DNA from: Elymus sibiricus
Taxonomy: Eukaryota; Streptophyta; Magnoliopsida; Poales; Poaceae
DNA length: 64,000 nucleotides
Assembly: GCA_039707655.1 (NCBI GenBank)
Contig: CM077665.1
Location: 294,566,205-294,630,204 of the forward strand
Reading direction: 5' to 3'
How positions within the stretch are numbered: the first letter of the stretch is position 1; each line of letters begins with the position of its first letter. The translations under genes and the position numbers were made by a program. Positions 22,481-31,216 of this stretch are shown here, in pieces. The notes beneath the pieces are model-generated. The model was not told the origin of the DNA, did not search any database, and was given only the letters and a program-made list of their open reading frames with translations.

Positions 22481-24114
22481 CTTGTTGCACCATCTTGTAA
22501 GCCGCCATCTTGTATGAAGAAACAGCAGAAGCCCCCAAGTGACTTTATGATGACCCAATAAATCCGGGCACCTATGTTTGAACGGTGCATTACGGCGGTT
22601 CGTCCTCTTGGGCAACTTTTAATTCTTCCGCCAATAATGTAGTAGCCCCCGGGATCGGGTTAACTTCCTTGCAATGACCCGGGGTTCTTGTTGAAAACAA
22701 CCAAATGTGTCGAGCCATGTCTGTAGCCCCCGAGTCTTAAGTCGACTCGAAGAGTTGGCTTGAGATTCTTCATACTTGGCCGTGGCATAAGCCGGCATAT
22801 AACTGACAGCTGAAAGCTGAAATGTGTTGAAGCCAGAGGCGTATGGTGAGGTTGATGATCTTCGCAACGCTCGTTGTATGTCCTTGGCGTCGATAACGCG
22901 ATATGAATCCACGGAAGATTGAGGTCGACTGTGGCGGGTGATAAATGATCCCGTATGAGTTGTGTCAGTAACCCGGCCAATGGTTCGTCTCGGCTGGTTT
23001 TTGAAGTTAACCAAACTGTAGTGACGGCGACTTGTGCGCCTGTCCATCGAGCCATCCAGTGCAGGCGGAGGCTGATAATATGTTTTTATTTGCTTCAGAG
23101 TCATTGGAGTAGACTGGGCCATGGGGGCGGCGACTTGCGTGCGCTCACTAAGTAGCTCACGCGGATGGGCGCGGCTCCCATATGTTGATGTAGACGCAGG
23201 GGTCAACCGCAGTGTTGGAAGACATCACCGGGCGAGTCAGGCTTCGGCGTTGTAAGCCGGCGCGGACGGGAGAGTCGGCCGCGAGGGCGGACGGGTGAGT
23301 CGTCCGCGGCATTGTAAGCCGGCACGGACGGTTGAATCGACCGCGGGTGTGGTCCCGACGAGTTGACATAGATCAAGCCGCGGGGCGGCGACTTGCGCAT
23401 GTCCGTTAGCCGAGTAATGCTTGCAGACAAACGCCAAACCGCCGGATGGCGGCCTGTGCGCCTGCCCATCGGGCAGTGCGGCTTGGGCGGATGCTAGTGC
23501 ATGATGATGCTGACACATGCTCCGTATCCGTGGCACGGCACCATGTTTATAATGAATAATTGTCCTGCATAAAAGACATCATAGGCGAGAGTAACCATTC
23601 TCGAAAGAATAAAAATAGATCAATAAAGATCGACTGGATGGATTTCACCTGATTCGTTCAGCCGACAGATGATTCGTATGTAGCATCCGTAAATCACCTT
23701 ATGGTAATGTTGCTGAATTCTTTTTGATCCTTTTATGTATACAAAGGATATTTTTGTTGTCCCCCTCGAAGACCCTGCCAGATGCTGCTACAGCTCTCTT
23801 TTTGTTTTTGGCATCCGACACCTCCTTTGTATAAACATCCGGCTTAGCGGGTAGACAGGGCGTGAGCGACGACCCGGATCCGGCCTGTGGCGGGCGCGCA
23901 GGGGTAGGCGACTCGACAATGGGCCCCTCGGAGGCAGCGGAGATTTGAGGCAGCAGGCCAGCTCGACGCAAGGCGGTGAAGAGGAGCCCCCAAGTTCGAG
24001 GCAGATCCGGTTGACGAAGTGGGCCACGGCGGCGCCTCCGGCTGCTGCGGAGGAGAGGCGCATGGTGGGCTGAGGCGGCGGCTCAAGACTGGGGCGAGCA
24101 AAGCCGTAGCGAGG
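22481..24114. other. E4 internal GC-rich region
   Basis: Many overlapping short minus-strand frames (22619-23206, 23203-23469 and others) with no domain motif. Short repeats TTGTAAGCCGGC(G/A)CGGACGG occur near 23249 and 23313. Interpreted as non-coding or decayed gag-side sequence of a non-autonomous element. Confidence 0.4.
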
Positions 24115-24717
24115 TCATTTGGCGGCTTGGGGTAGAACAGGCGCGCGGCCGTGGCTAGGCAACGGCGGAAGCTGGTGAGGCCGCGGCGGCGGCTCGGATG
24201 GAGGTGGCCCGGAGGCGACCGGCCGTCGGAGGCGGCTCAAGGCCGGAGCGAGGCGCGGCAACAATGGTTGGCAGTAGAGGCGGGTGGCTCGGAGGCGGTC
24301 GTGCAGAGGCAGGTCGACGATATGCGGCCGGCTTGAGGCGTGCTGAAGCGACTCAGCGCGAGGGCGTGAGGCGAGCGGTTCCGACGGGAGGCGAGGCGGC
24401 TCCTCCGGCGGCCGAAGCAGAGGCGGAATCCGGCGGTGAGGGCCAGGCACGACAGCCGGGCTCGAGGAGAGGCCGCGGCGGTGATGGACCGCAGCTGTAG
24501 AGGAGTTGGACGGCGGCAACTGGGCCATTGCTGTGAAGGTGGGTGGCGGCTCAGCATTGGCCGTGACTGAGGAAGCCCCCGGCGACTCAGGATTGGCCGG
24601 TTGACGCCGTTGTTGATGAAGATCGAACCAATTGAAATCTGAATCTGTCCAATCGCGAGCTTCTCGATCCCTGAGAGAGATCCCTCCAAGAACATAATCC
24701 ACCGTGTGTGACCCCAC
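24115..24717 (-). CDS. hypothetical Pro-rich ORF next to E4 primer site
   Basis: A 200-codon minus frame that starts just inside the primer site (MGSHTVDYVLGG, then DWTDSDFNWFDLHQQ) and becomes Pro/Ser/Arg-rich (repeated RPP, SEPP, PLP). The first 35 residues look like ordinary protein, while the rest has the composition of GC-rich chance translation. Location next to the primer site is where gag should start, but no gag motif can be seen. Treat as tentative. Confidence 0.3.
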   Translation of the reverse strand: MGSHTVDYVLGGISLRDREARDWTDSDFNWFDLHQQRRQPANPESPGASSVTANAEPPPTFTAMAQLPPSNSSTAAVHHRRGLSSSPAVVPGPHRRIPPLLRPPEEPPRLPSEPLASRPRAESLQHASSRPHIVDLPLHDRLRATRLYCQPLLPRLAPALSRLRRPVASGPPPSEPPPRPHQLPPLPSHGRAPVLPQAAK

Positions 24718-24729
24718 GGTGGGCGCTAA
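24710..24729 (-). other. E4 primer-binding site region
   Basis: The minus strand reads TTAGCGCCCACCGTGGGGTC, similar to the GGCGCCCACCGTGGGGC primer region of Tat-lineage elements. It lies 8 bp from the LTR edge. Confidence 0.65.
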
Positions 24730-24737
24730 CTATCGTA

Positions 24738-25333
24738 TGAGAACTTAGGTGTGAGGCCATCGCAGCTATGTGGCGGCTTGAGAGGGGTTGGTCGAAATCG
24801 AGAGACGCGAGTTTACCCAGGTTCGGCCCGTTCGATGGAGGTAAAAGCCTACGTCCTGCTTTGTATCTATATTGATGATGAGGGTGATCTCGATTACAAG
24901 GGTGCTGTCTTGGTACCTCTAATCTCGAGAGCCTCTAATCTGTCTATCTCTAATGGCTTGAACTTGTCAACTCCTCTCCCTCTTGGGGCGCCTTACCCCT
25001 CCTTATATAAGTGGAAAGGGTAGGTTTACATGTAGAGTCCTACTAGGAGTAGGATTAGGACTAGTCTCTCTTGAATCCTAATCCGGGTCTTGTTTCCTTT
25101 GTGAGGGAATCCTTTCTCTCCTTTGGGCCTTCTCTGTGAGCCGCCCCTCCAAGCCCGTCCATGAGCTGCCTTGCGCCGGCTTGCTTGCTGGGCCTTGGGC
25201 CTTGTCGCTCGTCTGACCCGCCTGCCGGGTTACCAATGAACCGGCAAGTCTCGACCGGGTCACCAATGAGTCGCCAAGTCCTGGCCGGGTCATACTTCCG
25301 GCCGGGTTATATCGCGGGGTAATATCCCCGACA
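24738..25333 (-). repeat. E4 5' LTR
   Basis: TGAGAACTTAGGTGTGAGG to TATCCCCGACA on plus, 596 bp, paired with 19409-20006. Confidence 0.9.
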
Positions 25334-25723
25334 GAATCCGTCGAAGAACAAGGTCGCCTTCCTCAACAATCCTGGCACGCACTTTGCGGCTATTTTAGCG
25401 GTGCAAGGCATGATGGTGATGAGGACATCGATACCATTGTTACACCTAGATCCCCTGCTGCTATACATACTGGACTAGTTACTAGAGCTCGCGCATGCCA
25501 ATTGAATTACCAGGTACTTTCGTTTCTTGGAAATCCTTCTAATGTTCATGAACATATGATGCTGCCTAAATTAGATACTTTTGTTTTACTTATGAATGAA
25601 GGTCCTAGGATGGACAAGGAGGATGGCCATTGGAGCGGGAACAAGCATGGAGAAGAAGATGCGCGCGCGGGAATGAACAATGTAGCTTTCAGTGTTGATT
25701 TTCACACTTTGAAGCCACCATAA
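25334..25723 (+). pseudogene. E5 gypsy polyprotein C-terminal end
   Basis: The plus frame reads into TRARACQLNYQVLSFLGN, then MMLPKLDTFVLLMNEGP and NVAFSVDFHTLKPP with a stop at 25721-25723. This resembles the extreme C-terminus of a Triticeae gypsy polyprotein that lies directly before the 3' LTR. The 5' side is cut at the E4 LTR. Only the tail, with no catalytic residues, is present. Confidence 0.55.
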
Positions 25724-25731
25724 GGAGAGCA

Positions 25732-26315
25732 TGAAGGCTTGGACGAAATATTCAAGACACCACTTTATAAATTTCGTCCATAGGCTATTATAGGTGCTGC
25801 GCCACCTTATGTTTGGTCCAGGCCCATGTAATGTCGAAATGCCTTATCATAGGCGGTTTTTAGAGTCCGTATGTGTCGGGAAACTGAGTTAGGGTTGGTT
25901 TCAGACCCCTCCTACAAGGGGCCACGAAATTCCCCTCTATTCCCCCATATATACAACCCTTAGGGCACCGTTTAGACTTGGGTTTTGTTTAGATTACAAG
26001 TTGGCCATAGCTGCAACTTCGCGTCCTTCGTTTGTGTTCCACGACCAGACCAAGACGTCACAGAACCCCACTTTCATCAATAAAGCTTTCCTCCTATATT
26101 CGCAATATCCAGATTGCAATCTCAGTTTCTTGCTTGTTCTTCGTTTGATTTCAGGAACTAGACCCTCGTGGTCAGGTCAATAACCCCTCGGAGGTGGTTT
26201 AGCGATTGCTAAGGCGCGACATCCTTGCACGTTCGTAGTCAGATCGTCAAAGTCGACTCTACCAAAAACGATAGCCACATATCATTGAAAGATAGGGACA
26301 AATTTGCCTCTATCA
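25732..26315 (+). repeat. E5 LTR
   Basis: Preceded by a purine run (TAAGGAGAGCA) and followed by a primer site, giving TGAAGG...CTATCA, about 584 bp. It contains TTCCCCCATATATACAACCC, a TATA box near 25947, and AATAAAG near 26080. The left edge is inferred from the purine tract and the TG dinucleotide and could be off by some bases. As with E2, 3' element sequence precedes it and 5' sequence follows. Confidence 0.65.
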
Positions 26316-26317
26316 AG

Positions 26318-26332
26318 TGGTATCAGATTTCC
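26318..26332 (+). other. E5 primer-binding site
   Basis: TGGTATCAGATTTCC matches the start of the initiator-Met tRNA primer site TGGTATCAGAGC at ten of the first twelve bases, two bases after the LTR. This distinguishes E5 from the Athila-like elements in the window. Confidence 0.75.
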
Positions 26333-27032
26333 AGGTTGCTCGGTGAGACCCCCGGACGGTTTTTAGGCCAACATTTCGACGCGTGAATATTTTTCCGTAT
26401 CCTGTTTTTAGGCTTTCCGGAGCGTTTTGAGACACTCAACACCATAGTGATTTTTTGCCGCACTTTTTGGTCGTCGCAGCCCCGAATCATTCCAGAAAAA
26501 AAATTAGTCAAATTTTTTGGTGCCTATCATGTTTATACGACTTTGGAAGAGTTTTGAGACACTCGCCATTATAGTGATTTTCTGAGCAAAAAAAAAAGGA
26601 GGCGCCAAAAAAAAGAAAAAAAAGAAAATTCAGAGTGTGCTCTTCCCTTGATTACGTGTAGCATCATGATTTTGTTGGTGTTCTAGGCTCGCATCTCTAG
26701 CACAGTCTAGCCTAGGACCAGCACTGTACCGTCGTTGAGTGTTTATTCAACTTTGCATCTCTGAATTGATTATTGCTGACCCCTTTTGCCACCATATCAT
26801 AAGCCATCCCAGCTACACATATAACTACGTCGTGTGTTGACACCACCTGGCAATCGCTCTATCCAAGCTTTGAGAGTTTTTTACTACAACGGTTGCCGAT
26901 CACCACTAGCTGTTGGGTAAGAACTCATAAGAATTTGAGATTTGCTTGCTAGATTTGTGACACACCACCACCACCACCACCACCACCACCACTTCCTAGT
27001 AGTTTGTAGGTTCATATTCTTGTGTGCTAACC
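26333..27032 (+). other. E5 untranslated leader
   Basis: Non-coding leader between primer site and gag ATG, with an A-rich tract near 26586-26630 and an ACC/CAC microsatellite at about 26962-26993. Confidence 0.6.
26962..26993. repeat. (CAC)n microsatellite
   Basis: About ten CAC/ACC trinucleotides in the E5 leader. Confidence 0.9.
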
Positions 27033-27439
27033 ATGACAGGATCACAAGCTGATGAGATCAACTGGGACGGCATGACGAACAAGGAGCTCCATGATAAATT
27101 TCAACAAATGATGGGTGAACAGGTGCACTACTTGGTGACGAGCCTTGGAGAGGCTATGGAGAAGTTAGATGGTTTGGAGAGGACGTTGGACACCAAGATG
27201 GGCGCTAAGTTCAATGAGGTGCTTGCACGTCTACCACCAGCTGCACCTATCATACCTCGGCAACAAGAACAGTGGCCGAATTTTGCGGGACGAGCGCGAC
27301 GTGTGCCTCTTGACCAAGACCAGAATTCTGGTGCCGTTGCTACTCCTGAGGCTTATGTGGCTGCTGCTGCTACTGTTTATCAAGATGCGGATTATGATGG
27401 TGATTACAATGATGAGCGAGAGGTTGCTCCAAATCAGCC
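27033..27439 (+). pseudogene. E5 gag N-terminus, interrupted by E6
   Basis: Opens at ATG 27033 (MTGSQADEINWDGMTNKELH) and runs about 136 codons with a helical segment (LVTSLGEAMEKLDGLERTLD) and a region ending QPVG, where the E6 LTR starts at 27440. The start was preferred over the TTG nine bases upstream. Style and position fit a gypsy gag N-terminus before the gag core, which is missing. The bases CAGCC at 27435-27439 are the left half of the expected E6 TSD. Confidence 0.65.
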
Positions 27440-28327
27440 TGTCGGAATCGGGGCTCCGCAAAACCCAACAAGGTTCGAACACTCGGGCGTGTGCGAAGAA
27501 CTCAACCGGCCCGGAGTCCCAACTTGTCACCCTACGGCCTAGCTGCGTCGAGTAAGTTTTAGCGAGGAAGAAGATGGACACAGAGATTTACCCAGGTTCG
27601 GGCCACCTTGCGGTGTAAAACCCTACTCCTGCTTTGTAGTGGATTAACCTCACGAGGAGGCTGTGGATGAACTAGTACACTGGTTGGTTGGCCTCGCGAG
27701 GGCTCTTGGTGGTGGTAAACTTGACCCGATTCAACCTGGCCTCTACGATGGGAGCTTGTCCCAATTTATAGGGGCCACGGTCCTCTTCCCCCGTCGAACA
27801 GGTGGGAAGGGATCCCACAACGGACAAATTTGAAAGGGGACAAGAGGTACATCCTATCCTAACTAAAGGTGGTATTCCCCTGCAAAGCTTCTGGGCGTGA
27901 CGCAGTGGTGGGCTCGGCGATGACATTTGTACTGCCGAGCTCGTGGTCTCGGTCCTCTGGCACCAGGAAGGAAACCTTTCGGGGGTTCCTTGGGAACTCG
28001 CGTACGTCCCTGTTTCCTTAGCACCAAAGAGGAAACTGTCCTCCCTCTGCGCCCGCTGGCGCCCGCCTAGCTAAGGCGTCAGAACCCATGTCATCCCGGC
28101 CTCACGAGGTCGGGTGCTTGCATAGGAATCTCCACTCCTCGGGAGGCGGCCTGAAGGGGTGCCACTCCTCCGGAGGTCTTGGCATTGTCCTCCTTGCGAG
28201 GCGGGGGCTCTCGCGAGGGCCTTGACTTGGGTGGCTCGTTGCAAGGCCGTACTGGGCCTTCGTGGTGGGCCACACGCTGGGCCGCAGGCAGGCAGGTCTG
28301 GATACCCCCGATCCCAGAACGCCGACA
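27440..28327 (-). repeat. E6 3' LTR
   Basis: TGTCGGAATCGGGGCTCC to ACGCCGACA, 888 bp, clearly homologous along its length to the E1 LTRs but diverged. CAATTTATAGG near 27767 gives CCTATAAATTG on minus, the LTR TATA box. Confidence 0.88.
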
Positions 28328-28570
28328 GTAGCCCCCGGGCCCCAGGCGTGCCAACCCTGGCTTCCAGACGAAGGCAAGGGGCGTAGGGTGAAGCGCCTCG
28401 GGCCCCAAATCGCCTGCGGGCCGGTCTTGACGCGTGGCACACGACGGGGCGTGGACGCCTCCACTTTCCCATGTCGCCTCGGTAACCGCCCCAACGGACA
28501 AGGGCTGGCGCGTGTTGTGGAGTCATCATCGCCCGGCATGCGGAGAGATGCTGGTTGGCCTCCGATCGAC

Positions 28571-28577
28571 TATAAAT
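28571..28577 (+). promoter_or_regulatory. TATA box of antisense B3-like gene (E6)
   Basis: TATAAAT in GACTATAAATGGGC, 82 bp before the ATG at 28653, matching the E1 arrangement (80 bp). Confidence 0.65.
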
Positions 28578-28652
28578 GGGCAAGGAAGCAGAGCCCCCCT
28601 AGCCCATCCTCATCTTCTTGCCTCCTCACCTTAGTCCGCCGTTTCCAAGACC

Positions 28653-29202
28653 ATGACGCCAGTGAGGAGGTTTTCTACTGCCGAGAAGGGGAAGGGCCGC
28701 CTGGAGGGACCGGGCTAACCACCGCCCAAGAGGGGTCGCGGCTGTCCCTGCAAGCACACCACGACGCCTGCAGTGGCCCCTCGAGGACGCGGGCGCAATC
28801 CGGCGCGGTCCCACGCTGCCTCCGGCAACTGCGGGAGGGCCCCCTCCCGCGTAGGCAGCAGCGGTAGCCGTGGCGCTCGTGGTCGAGGAGGAAGGTATGC
28901 AGCTGATGCCTAGCCACCCCGCTCACAATCTCACTCGGACGACGCGGTCCAGGAGTTCGTGGTGTGGGAGGAGAGGCTGGCCGTCTCCTGGGTCCAGCTC
29001 CCGCGCTTCTTCGCGGGGGCACTGCTAGCCGGAGGGCCCGCCGGCCTATGGCTGTAGGCCGACGGTTGCTGCAGCCGAGCCTCATGGGTTGAGGTCGAGG
29101 TCACCCCCGCGGGCTACGTGTTCCTGACCCGCGGGTGGCACATGCAGGGGAGGTGTACTGAACTGCGGCGCTTGCGCCTTTATGTTAGCATTTTTCTTCT
29201 CG
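28653..29202 (+). pseudogene. B3-like antisense gene of E6 (three stops, 3' deletion)
   Basis: Starts MTPVRRFSTAEKGKGRLEGP, aligned to MTLVRSFSAAEKGK of E1. In-frame stops are a TAA at 28716, a TAG near 28911 and a TAG near 29056, inside the domain (GLWL-stop-ADGCC). The B3-like part shows FVVWEERLAVSWVQLPRFF, WVEVEVTPAGYVFLTRGW and then breaks off. The next bases match the region after the gene in E1, so about 450 bp carrying the second half of the domain and the acidic tail were deleted. A pseudogene beside a largely open pol. Confidence 0.75.
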
Positions 29203-29927
29203 CATCCTAGTTTTTATGTCGCTGCGAATTGGAATGTCACTGCCCGCCGCCATTAGGATAACTTGTGATTGGGATAACTTAGCTTGACTCACCCGCGGTA
29301 GGCTCCCGCGTCGGTGGGCGCGTCTCTCCGGAGCTTGTTTCTTCAGCCGTAGAGCCCCCGAGCCCCCTTGCGAGGGTCGATCGCCGCTGGTGTGCCGGGT
29401 CATGACGCCCGACGAGGCCAGGAGGTGGGCGCTCCTGAGGCCGGGGTTCGGAGGTGAAGGTGATGTTTTGCGCTAGCTCGCCTCGAGAGCGTCGCGCGAG
29501 GATTAGGACGCCAAAGTTTTGGCGAGGTGCGTGCGCGGCCCGAAGCCCGAAGCCTGCGGGGCGCGCGAGGGAGAGTTGGCGGGTGCCAAACCCTTTTAGA
29601 AAGAAATCAAAACAAGAAAATGCTGCAAGAAGAAGGTTCCCACCCCATTTCCGAATAAGACGCGAAAACTTCAAACTTCATTCAAAAAGAAGGCAAATTT
29701 AGTTACAAAAGAGAGCAAATAACAGCCGGGTCTGGCGCCTAGTCTAGTCTTTGTCTTCCCGCCAGCGGGGAGCATGCGGCATCCACTGGGCGTGGGCATA
29801 GTCGTTGAATGACAGTGTCGTCCGCCAGCGCGGAGCATGGGGCTTCCACTTGGGCGTGGGTGGGAACCCCTTTGCGTCCTCGGGGGGCTCCGAGCGTATA
29901 CAACCCACTCTTTATTACGTGAGGGTG
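29203..29927. other. E6 spacer between antisense gene and integrase
   Basis: Non-coding. 29640-29930 is the region shared with E1 (6440-6735). Probable 3' untranslated region for both the plus gene and the minus polyprotein, which converge here. Confidence 0.5.
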
Positions 29928-31100
29928 TCACGGGTAGAACTTGTGGAGATGCTGGATGTGCCAGGCATTCTGGATTGGGACCCCGTCCTGAGTCTCCAGG
30001 TGCACGGCGCCAAGCCTGAAGACGCGGGCGACCCTGAACGGGCCCTCCCACATGGGTGAGAGCTTGTGCAAACCCTCCCTGGAGAGGAACCGCCTTAGGA
30101 CGAGGTCTCCGACTTCGAGGGTCCTGGAGCGGACGCTGCGGCAATGGTATCGCCGCAGCGCCTACTGGTACCTCGCTGCATGGAGCGAGGCCTGGCGGCG
30201 GGCCTCCTCCCCAAGCACAAGGTCTGTCCCCCACGTGGCACCCTGACGCTCCTCGTCGAATGCCAAGACCCGCGGGGAGCAATGCTTGACCTCGTGCGGG
30301 AGGACCGCCTCGGCTCCGTAGACGAGGAAGAATGGGGTTTCGCCGGTGGGCTTGGTCGTAGTGGTGCGGATGGACCACATCACGGACTGAAGCTCACCGA
30401 GCCAACCATTGCCATAGGCCTCGAGTTTCTTCTGGAAGCTCCTTGCCTTGAGGCCCCTCAGGATCTCCACATTGTGCGCTCGGCCTGGCCGTTGCTCCGC
30501 GGGTGTGCGACCGAAGCGTAACATATCTGCGTCCCACGGTTAGCACAATATTCCTTAAATAGGTTGCTTGTGAACTGTGAGCCATTGTCAGTAATGATAC
30601 GGTTGGGGACACCGAAGCGGCTCACGAGGCCCCGGATGAACTTGACTGCTGAGCCGGTGGGGATGGTGCGCACGGGGTCCACCTCCGCCCACTTGGTGAA
30701 CTTGTCGATGGCGACGTAGAGGTAGAGGTAGCCTCCGGCCACCCGAGGGAAGGGGCCCAGTATGTCCAGCCCCCAGACCGCGAAGGGCCAGGAGAGCGGG
30801 ATGGTCTGGAGACCTTGCGCGGGTTGATGAATCTACTTGGCATGGAACTGACAGGCTTCGCAAGACCGGACCAGCTCAGTGGCGTCGTTGAGCGCCGTGG
30901 GCCAGTAGAAACCGCTGCGGAACGCCTTTCCCACTAGGGTGCGAGACGAGGAATGGTGCCCATAGTCGCCACCGTGGATATCGGCCAGCAGCTCGTGCCC
31001 CTGCTCTTCAGATATGCACCACAGCGAGACGTCATTTGGGCGCCTGCGGTAGAACTCGCCGTCCCTCAGGTAGTAGGCTGTGGCCTAGCAAACCACGCGC
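29928..31100 (-). pseudogene. E6 integrase
   Basis: In minus order: a zinc-binding HHCC region (HGGDYGHHSSSRTLVGKAF, then SCEACQFHAK) near 30990-30845, a catalytic core with D in AIDKFTKWAE, D in IITDNGSQFTS and E in NVEILRGLKA, and a C-terminal part ending WHIQHLHKFYP with a stop at 29930-29928. The three catalytic acids are visible, but stops (one next to the zinc finger near 30836) and a frameshift near 30480 break the frame. The C-terminal 29930-30160 part is in another frame from 30162-30524. Confidence 0.85.
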
Positions 31101-31216
31101 TCCGCGTCCTCCTCCTTTTCCGGCAGGGCACAACCGAGCAGGTATGCCTTGAACTCCTCCGTCCAGTCGCCGGCCCAGGGTTCCAGCGCCAGGAGAAATC
31201 GTGCTCCCGAGGCCGG

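Larger units (their letters stand above)
19409..25333 (-). mobile_element. E4: non-autonomous Tat-like LTR retrotransposon
   Basis: LTRs at 19409-20006 and 24738-25333 flank 4.7 kb with no RT, RNase H or integrase. A primer-site-like sequence next to the upper LTR and a purine tract next to the lower one give minus orientation. The interior carries many copies of a purine-tract-like motif, local duplications and one long minus ORF beside the primer site. There is no TSD: CCTCG precedes and GAATC follows. The left neighbour is E3 integrase and the right neighbour is E5 pol, so the element was involved in a rearrangement. Confidence 0.8.

Noticed and set aside
27440..27444. TSD for E6
   Set aside because: The right end of E6 is missing, so CAGCC cannot be confirmed as a duplication.
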